Positions 18,892-26,933 of a stretch of 64,000 nucleotides of DNA are shown piece after piece. The number at the start of each line of letters is the position of its first letter. Position 1 is the first letter of the stretch. The translations under genes were made by a program, and so were the position numbers. This stretch comes from Nocardia harenae NBRC 108248. GTDB taxonomy: Bacteria > Actinomycetota > Actinomycetes > Mycobacteriales > Mycobacteriaceae. Where the stretch lies: the NCBI RefSeq assembly GCF_001612885.1, contig NZ_BDBH01000007.1, forward strand, positions 248,001 through 312,000, given 5' to 3'. The notes beneath the pieces were generated by a model. That model saw only the letters and a program-made list of their open reading frames with translations. It did not search any database and had not been told where the DNA came from.

Positions 18892-21075
18892 ATGACGCGT
18901 GATCTGCCCTTCGACGACGACGAGCCGCGCGGGGGCGGGGACACCGCATACCGGGTGGCCAACGGCGTCGCGCGCACCGCGCGCGCGGGCGCCTACGTCA
19001 CCGGCGGCGCGCTGGTCGCGGCCAATGGCGGCGGGGTGCCCGCGCAGCCGGGGTCGGAGCAGCACCTGGACAGCTGGAACGCGGGCTGGGCGCGGAGCAG
19101 CGATCCGGATCCCGATGTCCCGAGCCCGGTGCTGACCTTTCCGGACCCGGGCCCGGCCACCGCCGCGCAGCACCCGGAGCCGAACGCCCCGCTTCCGGTG
19201 ACCGAGGCCACGCTGCCGGTGCCGGGGCTCCGCTTCGGCACGCCGCCGAGCGGCACCGACAGCATGGTCGCCGCCGTCCCGCCCACGCCGGGCCGGGAGG
19301 GCGCGACGGCCCCCGGGCTCGAGTTCGGCCACGCGCCCGGTGCCGGCCAGATCCCGCTCACCCCGGGCTGGGATTCGGCCGCGGTAGCGCCGACCCCCGG
19401 CTGGTCCGGGCACGAGTTCGAGCTGCCAGGCACCGGGACGCCGCTCTTGCAGGCGCCCGAGATGCCGAGCTGGTGGGAGGGGATCGGCGGCAGGCCCGAG
19501 GACGACGACCAGGCCCATGGGTTCGGCCTCCCGGCGCACGGCCTCGGCCAGGCCGGGCACGGCTTCGGCACGGGCGACATCACTTTCACCGCACCCGGCG
19601 CCGATCCGCTCGGGCTGTCCCGGATGTCGGACGCCGACGCGGTGCGCACCGGGGACGGCCAGCACGGACACCACGACTCCGGCACGCTCGGAACGGGTTT
19701 CGGCGGCGGGCTCTTCGACGGCATCGGGAGCGACCCCTTCGGCGTGTACGTCGGCGTCGAGGCGGGCGCGGAGATCGATACGCACTTCACCGTCGACTTC
19801 GGCCTCGGGCCGCAGGGCGCGTACCTCTACACCGACCTGCGGGTGGAGGCCTCCGCGGGCGTCACGGTGGAGACCGCCGCCGGCACCGGCATCGGCGACC
19901 AGCTCGACCGCTTCGGCGAGTGGCTCGGCGCCACGCCCGGCACCGGGCGCACCGGCACCGAGGGCGCGCTGCCGGGAACCAGTGGCTCGGGGCTGAACTC
20001 CGGGCTCGGCGGCTCGAGCGCGGGTGCGCCCGCGGGCGCGGGCTTCGCGCCGCCGCCCGCGCCGGTCCACGCCGCGACCGCGCCCGCGCCGCAGCCCGCG
20101 CCGGTGGCACCGGCCGCCGCGGTGCCGATCGCCGTCGCCCCGGCCGTGGCCGCGCCGCCGGTGGTGGCCGCGACCCCGCTGCAGACCACCATCCAGCCGG
20201 ATGCCGCGAGCACCCCGATCGCCAATGTGCTCGCGCCGCCGCCCGGCCCGTCGCCGCTCACCGCGCCCGCGGCCGACCTGCCGCTGCTCTTCCCGGCCGT
20301 GGTGCAGCCCGCGCTGCGCCCGGAGCCGGGCACGGATCACACCGTGCCGCATTCGGATCCGGCCGCGCCGGGCACCGGGCTGCCGACCACGGTCACCAGG
20401 ACCACGGTGCAGGTGCCGTCGGTGGAGCCGAGCACCCCTGCCACCCGGCCGGGCGCCGAGACCGGCGTGACCACCAAGCCCGCGCCGACCACCCTCCCCG
20501 ACGTCACCGTCACCCGGACCCCGCCCACCGGCGACTCCGGCCCCACCCGCCCGAGCCAGGGCGGCACCGCCCCGAGCGCCGACGCCACCACCCCCGGCGG
20601 CGCGGGCAGCACCGCCCCGACGACCCGACCGGAGCCCCCGACCCGGCCGAGCACCCCGGACCAGCCGGAGCCGGGCCGCCCCACCACCGGCGGCGGCGAG
20701 ACCGGCGCGCCCGGCACCGGCCGCCCCACCGCGGGCGGCGAGACCGGCTCGCCCGGCACGGGTTCGGTGCCGACCGTCGACGTGCCGACGCAGTCGGTGC
20801 CGACCCCGGTGAATCCGCCCGCCGCGGATCAGCCCGGTACCGTTCCCACGGTGGACAATCCGTCCATCCCGACCCCGCAGAACCCCGCCGCCCAGCCGAA
20901 GCCGACCGCGCACGGCATCGCGGACGACGGCAGCGGGCACTGGTGGCAGCTGCCCGCGCTGACCCACCACGCCCCGCACACCCTGGCGGCGAGCGAATTC
21001 GGCGGCACCGCCGCCCTCGGCCACGGTGACCCGCTGCACCTGCTGCCGGACGACCACCACGGCGCCCTGCTGTAA
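18892..21075 (+). CDS. Large Pro/Gly/Thr-rich low-complexity protein upstream of a dynamin-like GTPase (IniB-like position)
   Basis: A 727-residue protein with no recognised catalytic domain and no clear signal peptide. The first 280 residues repeat short PGLRFG, PGLEFG and TPGWDS/TPGWSG phrases. The middle (about 280-345) has a more regular beta-type segment, FGVYVGVEAGAEIDTHFTVD. The long C-terminal part is Pro/Thr/Gly-rich, and the last 40 residues are His-rich. Its place before a dynamin-like GTPase resembles iniB before iniA in mycobacteria, but no sequence similarity to IniB can be claimed by eye. ATG 18892 follows CTGGAGC. Confidence 0.7.
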   Translation: MTRDLPFDDDEPRGGGDTAYRVANGVARTARAGAYVTGGALVAANGGGVPAQPGSEQHLDSWNAGWARSSDPDPDVPSPVLTFPDPGPATAAQHPEPNAPLPVTEATLPVPGLRFGTPPSGTDSMVAAVPPTPGREGATAPGLEFGHAPGAGQIPLTPGWDSAAVAPTPGWSGHEFELPGTGTPLLQAPEMPSWWEGIGGRPEDDDQAHGFGLPAHGLGQAGHGFGTGDITFTAPGADPLGLSRMSDADAVRTGDGQHGHHDSGTLGTGFGGGLFDGIGSDPFGVYVGVEAGAEIDTHFTVDFGLGPQGAYLYTDLRVEASAGVTVETAAGTGIGDQLDRFGEWLGATPGTGRTGTEGALPGTSGSGLNSGLGGSSAGAPAGAGFAPPPAPVHAATAPAPQPAPVAPAAAVPIAVAPAVAAPPVVAATPLQTTIQPDAASTPIANVLAPPPGPSPLTAPAADLPLLFPAVVQPALRPEPGTDHTVPHSDPAAPGTGLPTTVTRTTVQVPSVEPSTPATRPGAETGVTTKPAPTTLPDVTVTRTPPTGDSGPTRPSQGGTAPSADATTPGGAGSTAPTTRPEPPTRPSTPDQPEPGRPTTGGGETGAPGTGRPTAGGETGSPGTGSVPTVDVPTQSVPTPVNPPAADQPGTVPTVDNPSIPTPQNPAAQPKPTAHGIADDGSGHWWQLPALTHHAPHTLAASEFGGTAALGHGDPLHLLPDDHHGALL

Positions 21076-21193
21076 AGGCCGGACCTAGCGGTTTCGTACC
21101 GCGCCGATGCGAACGGCGGCCCGATGCACCACTATGGCTGGAAACATCGCGGCGCCGGTCGGCATCGCGACGATCGAGAGTGAGGAGACCGGC

Positions 21194-22999
21194 TTGTCTG
21201 CCGTAGCCGGGCTTGAGGCAGCGACGGCGAAGAATCCGGAGGTCATGGCGCCGCTCATCCGGATCCTCGAGGACCTCAGGGAGACGGCCCGGTTCGCGGG
21301 GCGCGAGGATCTGAACGGCCGCATCGGCATGGCGCTGGCCAAGCTCAGCGATCCGCGGGTGCGGCTGGTGGTGGTCGGGCGGCCGAGGTCCGGGATGAGC
21401 ACCGTGGTGAACAGCCTGATCGGCGCCCCGGTGAGCAGCACCGACGGCGACGGCGTCCCGGTGATCGTCGAGTACGCGACGGAATCGGCTGCGACGCTGG
21501 TGAAATCGATCGCGCCGGGGCGCACCGAGCGCGCCCCGATCGACCCGGGCGGGGTCGCCGCCGCGCTGGCCGCCACCGACGGCGTGGTCCGGGTCGAGCA
21601 CACCGAGCCGAGCCCGTTCCTGGCCGACGGCATCGTGCTCATGGACGCGCCCGGCTCGACCGGCGACGACCACACCTCGTGGTCGATGATCGCCGCCGCC
21701 GACGCGGTGCTCTACGTGACCGACGCGGGCGCGGAGTTCGACGCCGAGCAGCTGGAGCAGCTCGACCGCATCCACCGGGTCTGCCCGACCGTCGTCTGCG
21801 TGCTCACCAAGATCGACCAGTATCCGCACTGGTCGGCGGTGCAGCAGCGCAACCGCGACCTGCTCGACTCGGCCGGGCTCGGCCTCGCGGTCGCCCCGAT
21901 CTCCGCGCAGCTGCACCTGGACGCGGTCGCCGACGGCGACTACCACCGGGATATCGAGTCCGGGCTGCCGCAGCTCGTCGACCACCTGCGCGATTTCGTC
22001 GTCGCCCGCGCCGACGTGGTGGCCAGGGATGCCGCCATCGGCGACATCCGGCTGATCGCCGGGCACCTGGAGGGCTCGCTGCGCACCGAGCAGGAGTCGC
22101 TGCGCGACCCGCGCAGGCGCGCCGAGATCACCCGGCGACTATCGCTGGCCAGGGACGAGGCCGACCAGCTCCGGCAGCGCACCGCCAACTGGCAGGTGAC
22201 GCTGGTGGACGGCAGCACCGAGCTGATGGCCGATATCGAGCACGACCTGCGGCACCGGCTGCGCAGCCTGGTCCGTGACGCCGAGGCCGAGATCACCGAG
22301 AACGATCCGGCCAAGCGCTGGAAGGAGTTCGCCGCCGACCTGGACGCCAGGATCTGCGAGGCGGTCGAGGAGAACTTCGTGGTCGCGCACTACCGCTCGG
22401 TGGAGCTGTGCGAGCAGGTGGCGGGGAAGTTCCCGGCGCACCACCGCATGCCGCCGCTGCCCGACCTGCGGCTGGCCAACCCCGGCGAGGTGCTGCAGGA
22501 GGTGGCCCCGCTGGAGCCGCTGGAGAGCGGCAAGCCCGGCGTCACCCAGCAGTTCCTCTCCGCGCTGCGCGGCTCCTACGGCGGCATCCTCATGGTCGGC
22601 CTCGCCACCAGCCTGCTCGGCATGTCGCTGGTGAACTGGTACTCGGCCGGGGCCGGGGTGCTGCTCGGCGTGAACGCGCTCTGGGACGACCGCAAAGCGC
22701 GCAAGCAGCGCCGCCGCGCCGAGGCGAAGGTCGCGGTGGCCCGGCTCATGGACGACGTGGTCTTCCAGGTCGGCAAGGAGTCGCGGAACCGGCTGCGCGC
22801 GGTGCAGCGCGCGCTGCGCGACCACTTCACCGAGCTGGCCACCGAGGTGCTGCGCGGCGCCGACGAGGTGCTGCGGGTGGCCTCGGAGGCCGACGGCCGC
22901 TACGGCCACCGGCGCGCCGAGCGCCTCGCCGAGCTGGAGCGGCACCTCGACGAGCTGCGCGGCGTGCGCGGCCGGGCCGAGGCGCTCGCGCCCTTCTGA
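21194..22999 (+). CDS. Dynamin-like GTPase, IniA/IniC type, with altered P-loop
   Basis: A 601-residue dynamin-like protein. G1 reads GRPRSGMST (62-70): the invariant lysine of GxxxxGK[ST] is replaced by methionine (codon ATG, one base from AAG). G3 DAPG (151-154) and G4 TKID (205-208) are intact. A long helical region follows, then a hydrophobic hairpin near residues 455-490 (GGILMVGLATSLLG and a second helix) for membrane insertion. TTG 21194 is chosen because GAGGAG lies 6 bases upstream; ATG 21134 and ATG 21107 are in frame but lack a ribosome site. Mycobacterial relatives protect against cell-wall drugs. It ends 4 bases from the convergent GH15 gene. Confidence 0.85.
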   Translation: MSAVAGLEAATAKNPEVMAPLIRILEDLRETARFAGREDLNGRIGMALAKLSDPRVRLVVVGRPRSGMSTVVNSLIGAPVSSTDGDGVPVIVEYATESAATLVKSIAPGRTERAPIDPGGVAAALAATDGVVRVEHTEPSPFLADGIVLMDAPGSTGDDHTSWSMIAAADAVLYVTDAGAEFDAEQLEQLDRIHRVCPTVVCVLTKIDQYPHWSAVQQRNRDLLDSAGLGLAVAPISAQLHLDAVADGDYHRDIESGLPQLVDHLRDFVVARADVVARDAAIGDIRLIAGHLEGSLRTEQESLRDPRRRAEITRRLSLARDEADQLRQRTANWQVTLVDGSTELMADIEHDLRHRLRSLVRDAEAEITENDPAKRWKEFAADLDARICEAVEENFVVAHYRSVELCEQVAGKFPAHHRMPPLPDLRLANPGEVLQEVAPLEPLESGKPGVTQQFLSALRGSYGGILMVGLATSLLGMSLVNWYSAGAGVLLGVNALWDDRKARKQRRRAEAKVAVARLMDDVVFQVGKESRNRLRAVQRALRDHFTELATEVLRGADEVLRVASEADGRYGHRRAERLAELERHLDELRGVRGRAEALAPF

Positions 23000-23003
23000 C
23001 CCC

Positions 23004-25058
23004 TCAGCGCGCGGGCGCGGGCGGCGAGTGCGCGGGCTGGAAGTAGCCGCCGTCGCGCGATTGCTCGGCCCGGATCACGTGCGTCACCGCGTTGATCAGC
23101 GCCAGGTGGGTGAAGGCCTGCGGGAAGTTGCCGAGGTGCCTGCCGCTGCGCGGGTCGATCTCCTCGGCGTAGAGCCGCAGCGGGCTGGCCAGCCCGAGCA
23201 GCCGCTCGCAGAGGTGTGTGGCGCGCTGTAGCTCGCCGATCTCCACCAGCGCGGAGACCAGCCAGAACGAGCAGATGGCGAAGGAGCCCTCGGTGCCGGA
23301 GAGGCCGTCGTCGGTGGTCTGCGTGTGGTAGCGCAGCACCAGGCCGTTCACGGTGAGCCCGTCGGCGATGGCGAGCACGGTCGCCCGGATCCGGTCGTCG
23401 TCCGGCGGCAGGAAGCGGACCAGTACCGCGAGCAGCAGCGAGGCGTCCAGGGTGTCGCTGCCGTAGGCCTGGGTGAGGACGCCGTCCGCGTTCACGCCGT
23501 TGGCCAGCACGTCGGCCTTGATCTCCTCGGCGATCTCGGACCACTCGCTCGCCTGCTCGGCCAGGCCGTGCAGCTCGGCCAGGCGCGCGCCGCGATCCAG
23601 CGCCACCCAGCACATGATCTTGGACGAGGTGAAGTGCTGCGGCTCGCCGCGCACCTCCCAGATCCCGCGGTCCGGCTCCCGCCAGTGCGTGATCGCGGCC
23701 CGCACCTGCCGCTCCAGCAGCGGCCAGAGCGTCTCCGGCACCTGCTGCCTGGAGCGCACGTGCAAATACACCGAGTCGAGCATGGTGCCCCAGATATCGT
23801 GCTGCACCTGGTCGTAGGCGGCATTGCCGACCCGCACCGGGCGGGCGCCGTCGTACCCGGCCAGGTGGTCGAGGGTGCTCTCGGTGATCTCGCGCTCGCC
23901 GCCGATGCCGTAGAGCACCTGCAGCGGGACGGGCTCGCCGTCCTCGCCGGTGGTGACCTCGTTGAGGAAGGCGAAGAAGTCGTCGGCCTCGCGATCGAGG
24001 CCGAGGGTGTAGAGTCCCCAGAGCGCGAAGCTGGAATCGCGCACCCAGCTGTAGCGGTAGTCCCAATTGCGCTCGCCGTGCGGGGTCTCCGGCAGCGAGG
24101 TGGTGCCCGCGGCCATCAGCGCGCCGGTCGGCGCGTAGGTGAGCCCCTTCAGCGTCAGCGCGCTGCGCTGCAGGTAGTTGCGCCACGGGTGGTCGGGGAA
24201 TTTGCCGAGCGTGACCCACTGCCGCCAGCTCTCGATGGTCGCCCACATCTTCTCCGCCGCTTCGGCGAAGCTCTTCGGCGCGGGCAGCTCCGACCAGGTG
24301 AGCGCGACGAACACCTCGTCGCCCTCGACCATCCTGGTGCGCGCCCGCGCCTCCCTGCCCTCCAGCCCGAGCCGCAGGTCCGTCGTGAGCGTCAGCGTCG
24401 GACCGGCCCCCGGGTCGGCCGCCATGGTCGCGGTCGCCTCCTCGTACACCTTGCCGGTGTACTCCCAGTGCGCGGCGGCCCGGTGGTAGTCGAAGGCGGG
24501 CTCGCAGCTCATCTCCAGCTCGACGATGCCGTTCACGCACTTCACTGTGCGCAGCAGCAGGTGCTCGGCATCCCAGTCCATGGGGGTCCGCCGGTGCGTC
24601 CGGCTGCGCTGATCGTTGTTGTGCCACGGCCCGAGCACCAGCGCGTCCCGCACGATGAGCCAGCCGGTCTCGGTCTGCCAGGTGGTCTCCAGGATCATCC
24701 CGCCGGGCAGGTAGCGGCGGGCGGCGGGGACATTGCGGCCGTACGGGCCGATCCGGAAGTGCCCGGCGCTGCGGTCGAGCATGGCGCCGAAGATGCTCGG
24801 CGAGTCCGGGCGCGGCACGCACATCCACTCCACCGCGCCGTTGCTGGCGATCAGACAGGTGGTCTCGCAGTCGCTGAGGAAGGCGTAGTCGTCGATCGGC
24901 GGGTAGGCGCCGTAGCGCCGCGCCTCGGTGGTCGGGGTGAGCAGCGGCACCTCGCCGCCCGCCGCGGCGGGCAGGACGCCGCCATCGGACGCGGTGGGGG
25001 CAACGGCCGGGGGGCTGTCGCTGGTCGCGGTCTGATCGAGATCTTCGGTCGGCGCCAT
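23004..25058 (-). CDS. Glycoside hydrolase family 15 protein (trehalase or glucoamylase type)
   Basis: A 684-residue GH15 enzyme. An N-terminal beta-sandwich (about 50-270, from YPPIDDYAFLSDCETTCLIASNG) precedes the alpha/alpha barrel, with GERNWDYRYSWVRDSSFALWGLY, then YDQVQHDIWGTMLDS and the late GTEGSFAICSFWLVSAL, where the acidic catalytic residue of the family lies. Actinobacterial relatives include the trehalose hydrolase of mycobacteria (Rv2402, from memory), so trehalose is the likely substrate. It has no signal peptide and acts in the cytoplasm. ATG 25058 opens a 45-residue low-complexity extension. Confidence 0.9.
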   Translation of the reverse strand: MAPTEDLDQTATSDSPPAVAPTASDGGVLPAAAGGEVPLLTPTTEARRYGAYPPIDDYAFLSDCETTCLIASNGAVEWMCVPRPDSPSIFGAMLDRSAGHFRIGPYGRNVPAARRYLPGGMILETTWQTETGWLIVRDALVLGPWHNNDQRSRTHRRTPMDWDAEHLLLRTVKCVNGIVELEMSCEPAFDYHRAAAHWEYTGKVYEEATATMAADPGAGPTLTLTTDLRLGLEGREARARTRMVEGDEVFVALTWSELPAPKSFAEAAEKMWATIESWRQWVTLGKFPDHPWRNYLQRSALTLKGLTYAPTGALMAAGTTSLPETPHGERNWDYRYSWVRDSSFALWGLYTLGLDREADDFFAFLNEVTTGEDGEPVPLQVLYGIGGEREITESTLDHLAGYDGARPVRVGNAAYDQVQHDIWGTMLDSVYLHVRSRQQVPETLWPLLERQVRAAITHWREPDRGIWEVRGEPQHFTSSKIMCWVALDRGARLAELHGLAEQASEWSEIAEEIKADVLANGVNADGVLTQAYGSDTLDASLLLAVLVRFLPPDDDRIRATVLAIADGLTVNGLVLRYHTQTTDDGLSGTEGSFAICSFWLVSALVEIGELQRATHLCERLLGLASPLRLYAEEIDPRSGRHLGNFPQAFTHLALINAVTHVIRAEQSRDGGYFQPAHSPPAPAR

Positions 25059-25101
25059 GCCACCATGATGCCGGGTCGTTCCGGGTACCGGCGGTGACCA
25101 C

Positions 25102-25107
25102 TAGGGT
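25102..25107 (+). promoter_or_regulatory. -10 hexamer of leaderless membrane-protein transcript
   Basis: TAGGGT, 6 bases before the GTG at 25114. Confidence 0.5.
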
Positions 25108-25113
25108 GGGGGC

Positions 25114-25476
25114 GTGGAGCAGATCGCAGGCTGGTGGGACGGGTTCGAACTCTGGGTGGCGGGGTTGCCGTTCATCCCGCAGTTCCTCGTCGTGCTGCTC
25201 GGCATGGTGCCGATCAGCGTCGCCATCGCCACGGGGCTGGACCGCACGTTGCGCGCGGTGCTGCACCTGCTCGGCCGGGATCGCACCCCGGAGCCGGGGG
25301 AGACCCCGGGCGCGTCCGCCCCGGCCGACCGCTCCGCCGCCCTCGCCGACCCGTCCCCCGCGCCCGGGGCTTCGCCCGGTGCCGCGGGCGGCACCGCACC
25401 GATCGTCGCCGCCGGACAGGCCGGGTTCGTCGGGCCGCCGCTGGCCACCGCTGCGGGCCCGGCGGGGGTGCGCTGA
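25114..25476 (+). CDS. Small membrane protein of unknown function
   Basis: A 120-residue protein with one strong membrane segment (about 18-40, LPFIPQFLVVLLGMVPISVAI) and a disordered Pro/Ala/Gly tail of 70 residues. No family is recognised. A gene of this kind lies between the trehalase-like gene and the sulfate transporter in mycobacteria too (from memory Rv2401). The GTG at 25114 has TAGGGT 6 bases upstream. Its stop shares one base with the ATG of the next small gene. Confidence 0.65.
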   Translation: MEQIAGWWDGFELWVAGLPFIPQFLVVLLGMVPISVAIATGLDRTLRAVLHLLGRDRTPEPGETPGASAPADRSAALADPSPAPGASPGAAGGTAPIVAAGQAGFVGPPLATAAGPAGVR

Positions 25477-25553
25477 TGCCGCGCTCGCGGGTACAGCTGG
25501 CCCTGGTCGCGCTGCTGGTGCTGATCGTGGTCGCCTGGCTGCTGGCCCGCTAG
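25476..25553 (+). CDS. 25-residue single-helix membrane peptide
   Basis: A very short gene starting at an ATG that overlaps the previous stop (TGATG). It encodes MPRSRVQL, then one hydrophobic helix (ALVALLVLIVVAWLL) and ends AR. Basic residues before the helix suggest an N-in orientation. The strict overlap and the clean membrane helix argue that it is translated, coupled to its neighbour. Mycobacteria have a similar mini-gene in this place (Rv2401A, from memory). Function unknown. Confidence 0.6.
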   Translation: MPRSRVQLALVALLVLIVVAWLLAR

Positions 25554-25580
25554 CGGTCCCCTGAGCTGTCGATGCTCTGC

Positions 25581-25586
25581 TACAGT
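25581..25586 (+). promoter_or_regulatory. -10 hexamer for the sulfate-transport leader
   Basis: TACAGT, 6 bases before the GTG of the leader peptide at 25593. This makes the leader leaderless and gives the operon an mRNA start about 246 bases upstream of subI. Confidence 0.55.
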
Positions 25587-25592
25587 CAGCCC

Positions 25593-25682
25593 GTGTCCCC
25601 GAGTGCCGTCCCGCTGGTCCGCCATGAGTTGGCGTTGATCGCTGTCGGCAATCTCGCGGTCGCCGATATCCTCTGTCGGTGA
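25593..25682 (+). CDS. Cysteine-type leader peptide of the sulfate import operon
   Basis: A 29-residue ORF starting GTG, with core VRHELALIAVGNLAV and ending in ADILCR before TGA. The R-H-x-D/E-L pattern and the terminal LCR match the short actinobacterial leader peptides found before sulfur genes. A single Cys codon lies next to last. TACAGT 6 bases before the GTG supports expression. It precedes subI by 156 bases. Ribosome stalling at the Cys codon when charged cysteinyl-tRNA is scarce would report cysteine level to the downstream mRNA. The mechanism is inferred from the family. Confidence 0.75.
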   Translation: MSPSAVPLVRHELALIAVGNLAVADILCR

Positions 25683-25694
25683 GCTGCGGGGTCA

Positions 25695-25812
25695 CCGTCG
25701 CGTCCGTTCGATGAACCGGCGCGCATCCGGCGACGGGGCTCCGAGAATCAGCGGATCGTTCCGCGATCCGGCGCGTCGTTTCGGATGTCCGCCGCACCCC
25801 AGCAACCGTCGC
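25695..25812 (+). promoter_or_regulatory. Possible attenuator region between leader peptide and subI
   Basis: CCGTCGC occurs at 25695-25701 and again at 25806-25812. GCGACGG at 25730-25736 can pair with either copy, so two exclusive folds are possible. A separate 7-bp hairpin has arms CGGATCG (25752-25758) and CGATCCG (25764-25770). The second CCGTCGC copy lies 16 bases before the AGGAAGG ribosome site of subI. This is the layout expected for a switch, but it was judged only by eye. Confidence 0.4.
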
Positions 25813-25838
25813 GGTGGATCACACAGGAAGGTCCAGCG

Positions 25839-26897
25839 ATGTCTCGCAGGTCGTTGTTCGCCGGTCGTACCCGGTCCCGTCGCAAGCCGCTCGCGGTCGC
25901 CCTCACGGCGCTCGCCGCCGTCGCGCTCACCGCCTGCGGCGGCGGCGCGAGTGATTCCACCGACGGCGGTGGCGCCGACGGCAGCGGTGGCACGCTGAAC
26001 CTCTACGCCTACGCGGTGCCGAAGCCCGGCTTCGACAAGGTGATTCCCGAGTTCAACAAGACCGACGCGGGCACGGGCGTGCAGGTCCAGCAGTCCTACG
26101 GCGCCTCCGGCGACCAGTCCCGCAAGGTCAAGGACGGCGCCGCCGCCGACGTGGTGAACTTCTCGGTGGAGCCCGACATCACTCGGCTGGTCGACGCCGG
26201 GCTGGTCGACGCGAGCTGGAACGCAGGCGCCGACAAGGGCATCCCGTTCGGCTCCGTGGTCGCCATCGTGGTGCGCGAGGGCAACCCCAAGGGCATCAGG
26301 GACTGGGACGACCTGCTGAAGCCGGGCGTCGAGGTGGTCACCCCGAACCCGTTCAGCTCGGGCTCGGCCAAGTGGAACCTGCTCGCCCCGTACGCCGCCA
26401 AGTCCGATGGCGGCAAAAATCCGCAGGCCGGGCTGGACTACCTCGCCCAGCTGGTCTCGCCGGAGCATGTGAAGGTGCAGCCGAAGTCCGGTCGCGAGGC
26501 CACCGAGACCTTCCTGCAGGGCACCGGTGACGTGCTGCTCAGCTACGAGAACGAGGCCATCTTCTCGGAGCGCAACGGCGACCGGATCGAGCACGTGATC
26601 CCCCCGGTCACCTTCAAGATCGAGAACCCGATCGCGGTGCTGAAGAATAGCCCGAACCTGGAGAAGGCCAAGGCGTTCCGCGACTTCCAGTTCACCACCG
26701 AGGGCCAGCGTGCCTGGGGCGCGGCCGGCTTCCGCCCGGTCGACCCGGCGGTCTTCGCCGAGTTCGAGGCCGACTTCCCGGCCCCGCAGAAGGAGTGGAC
26801 GATCGCCGACCTCGGCGGCTGGAAGGCCGTCGACAAGGATCTGTTCACGGCGGACACCGGCAAGGTCGCGGTCATCTACGACAACGCGACCAAGTGA
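25839..26897 (+). CDS. subI: Sulfate ABC transporter substrate-binding lipoprotein
   Basis: A 352-residue secreted lipoprotein. The signal peptide runs from SRRKPLAVALTALAAVALTAC with the lipobox cysteine at 33, then a Gly/Ser-rich linker. The mature part matches the sulfate/thiosulfate-binding family: LYAYAVPKPGFDKVIPEF, QSYGASGDQSRKV, VNFSVEPDITRLV and ETFLQGTGDVLLSYENEAI. It captures sulfate at the outer face of the membrane for CysTWA. ATG 25839 follows AGGAAGG; an earlier in-frame ATG at 25785 has none. Confidence 0.93.
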   Translation: MSRRSLFAGRTRSRRKPLAVALTALAAVALTACGGGASDSTDGGGADGSGGTLNLYAYAVPKPGFDKVIPEFNKTDAGTGVQVQQSYGASGDQSRKVKDGAAADVVNFSVEPDITRLVDAGLVDASWNAGADKGIPFGSVVAIVVREGNPKGIRDWDDLLKPGVEVVTPNPFSSGSAKWNLLAPYAAKSDGGKNPQAGLDYLAQLVSPEHVKVQPKSGREATETFLQGTGDVLLSYENEAIFSERNGDRIEHVIPPVTFKIENPIAVLKNSPNLEKAKAFRDFQFTTEGQRAWGAAGFRPVDPAVFAEFEADFPAPQKEWTIADLGGWKAVDKDLFTADTGKVAVIYDNATK

Positions 26898-26933
26898 CGG
26901 CGTGACTCGGAGCACACGGGATACTGATCGATC

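Noticed and set aside
23004..25058. A secreted glucoamylase
   Set aside because: No signal peptide or membrane anchor precedes the GH15 domains; a cytoplasmic trehalase-type enzyme fits better.
22900..25797. A 965-codon minus-strand frame covering the GH15 gene
   Set aside because: It is out of frame with the clear GH15 protein and shows only low-complexity Arg/Ala/Gly sequence.
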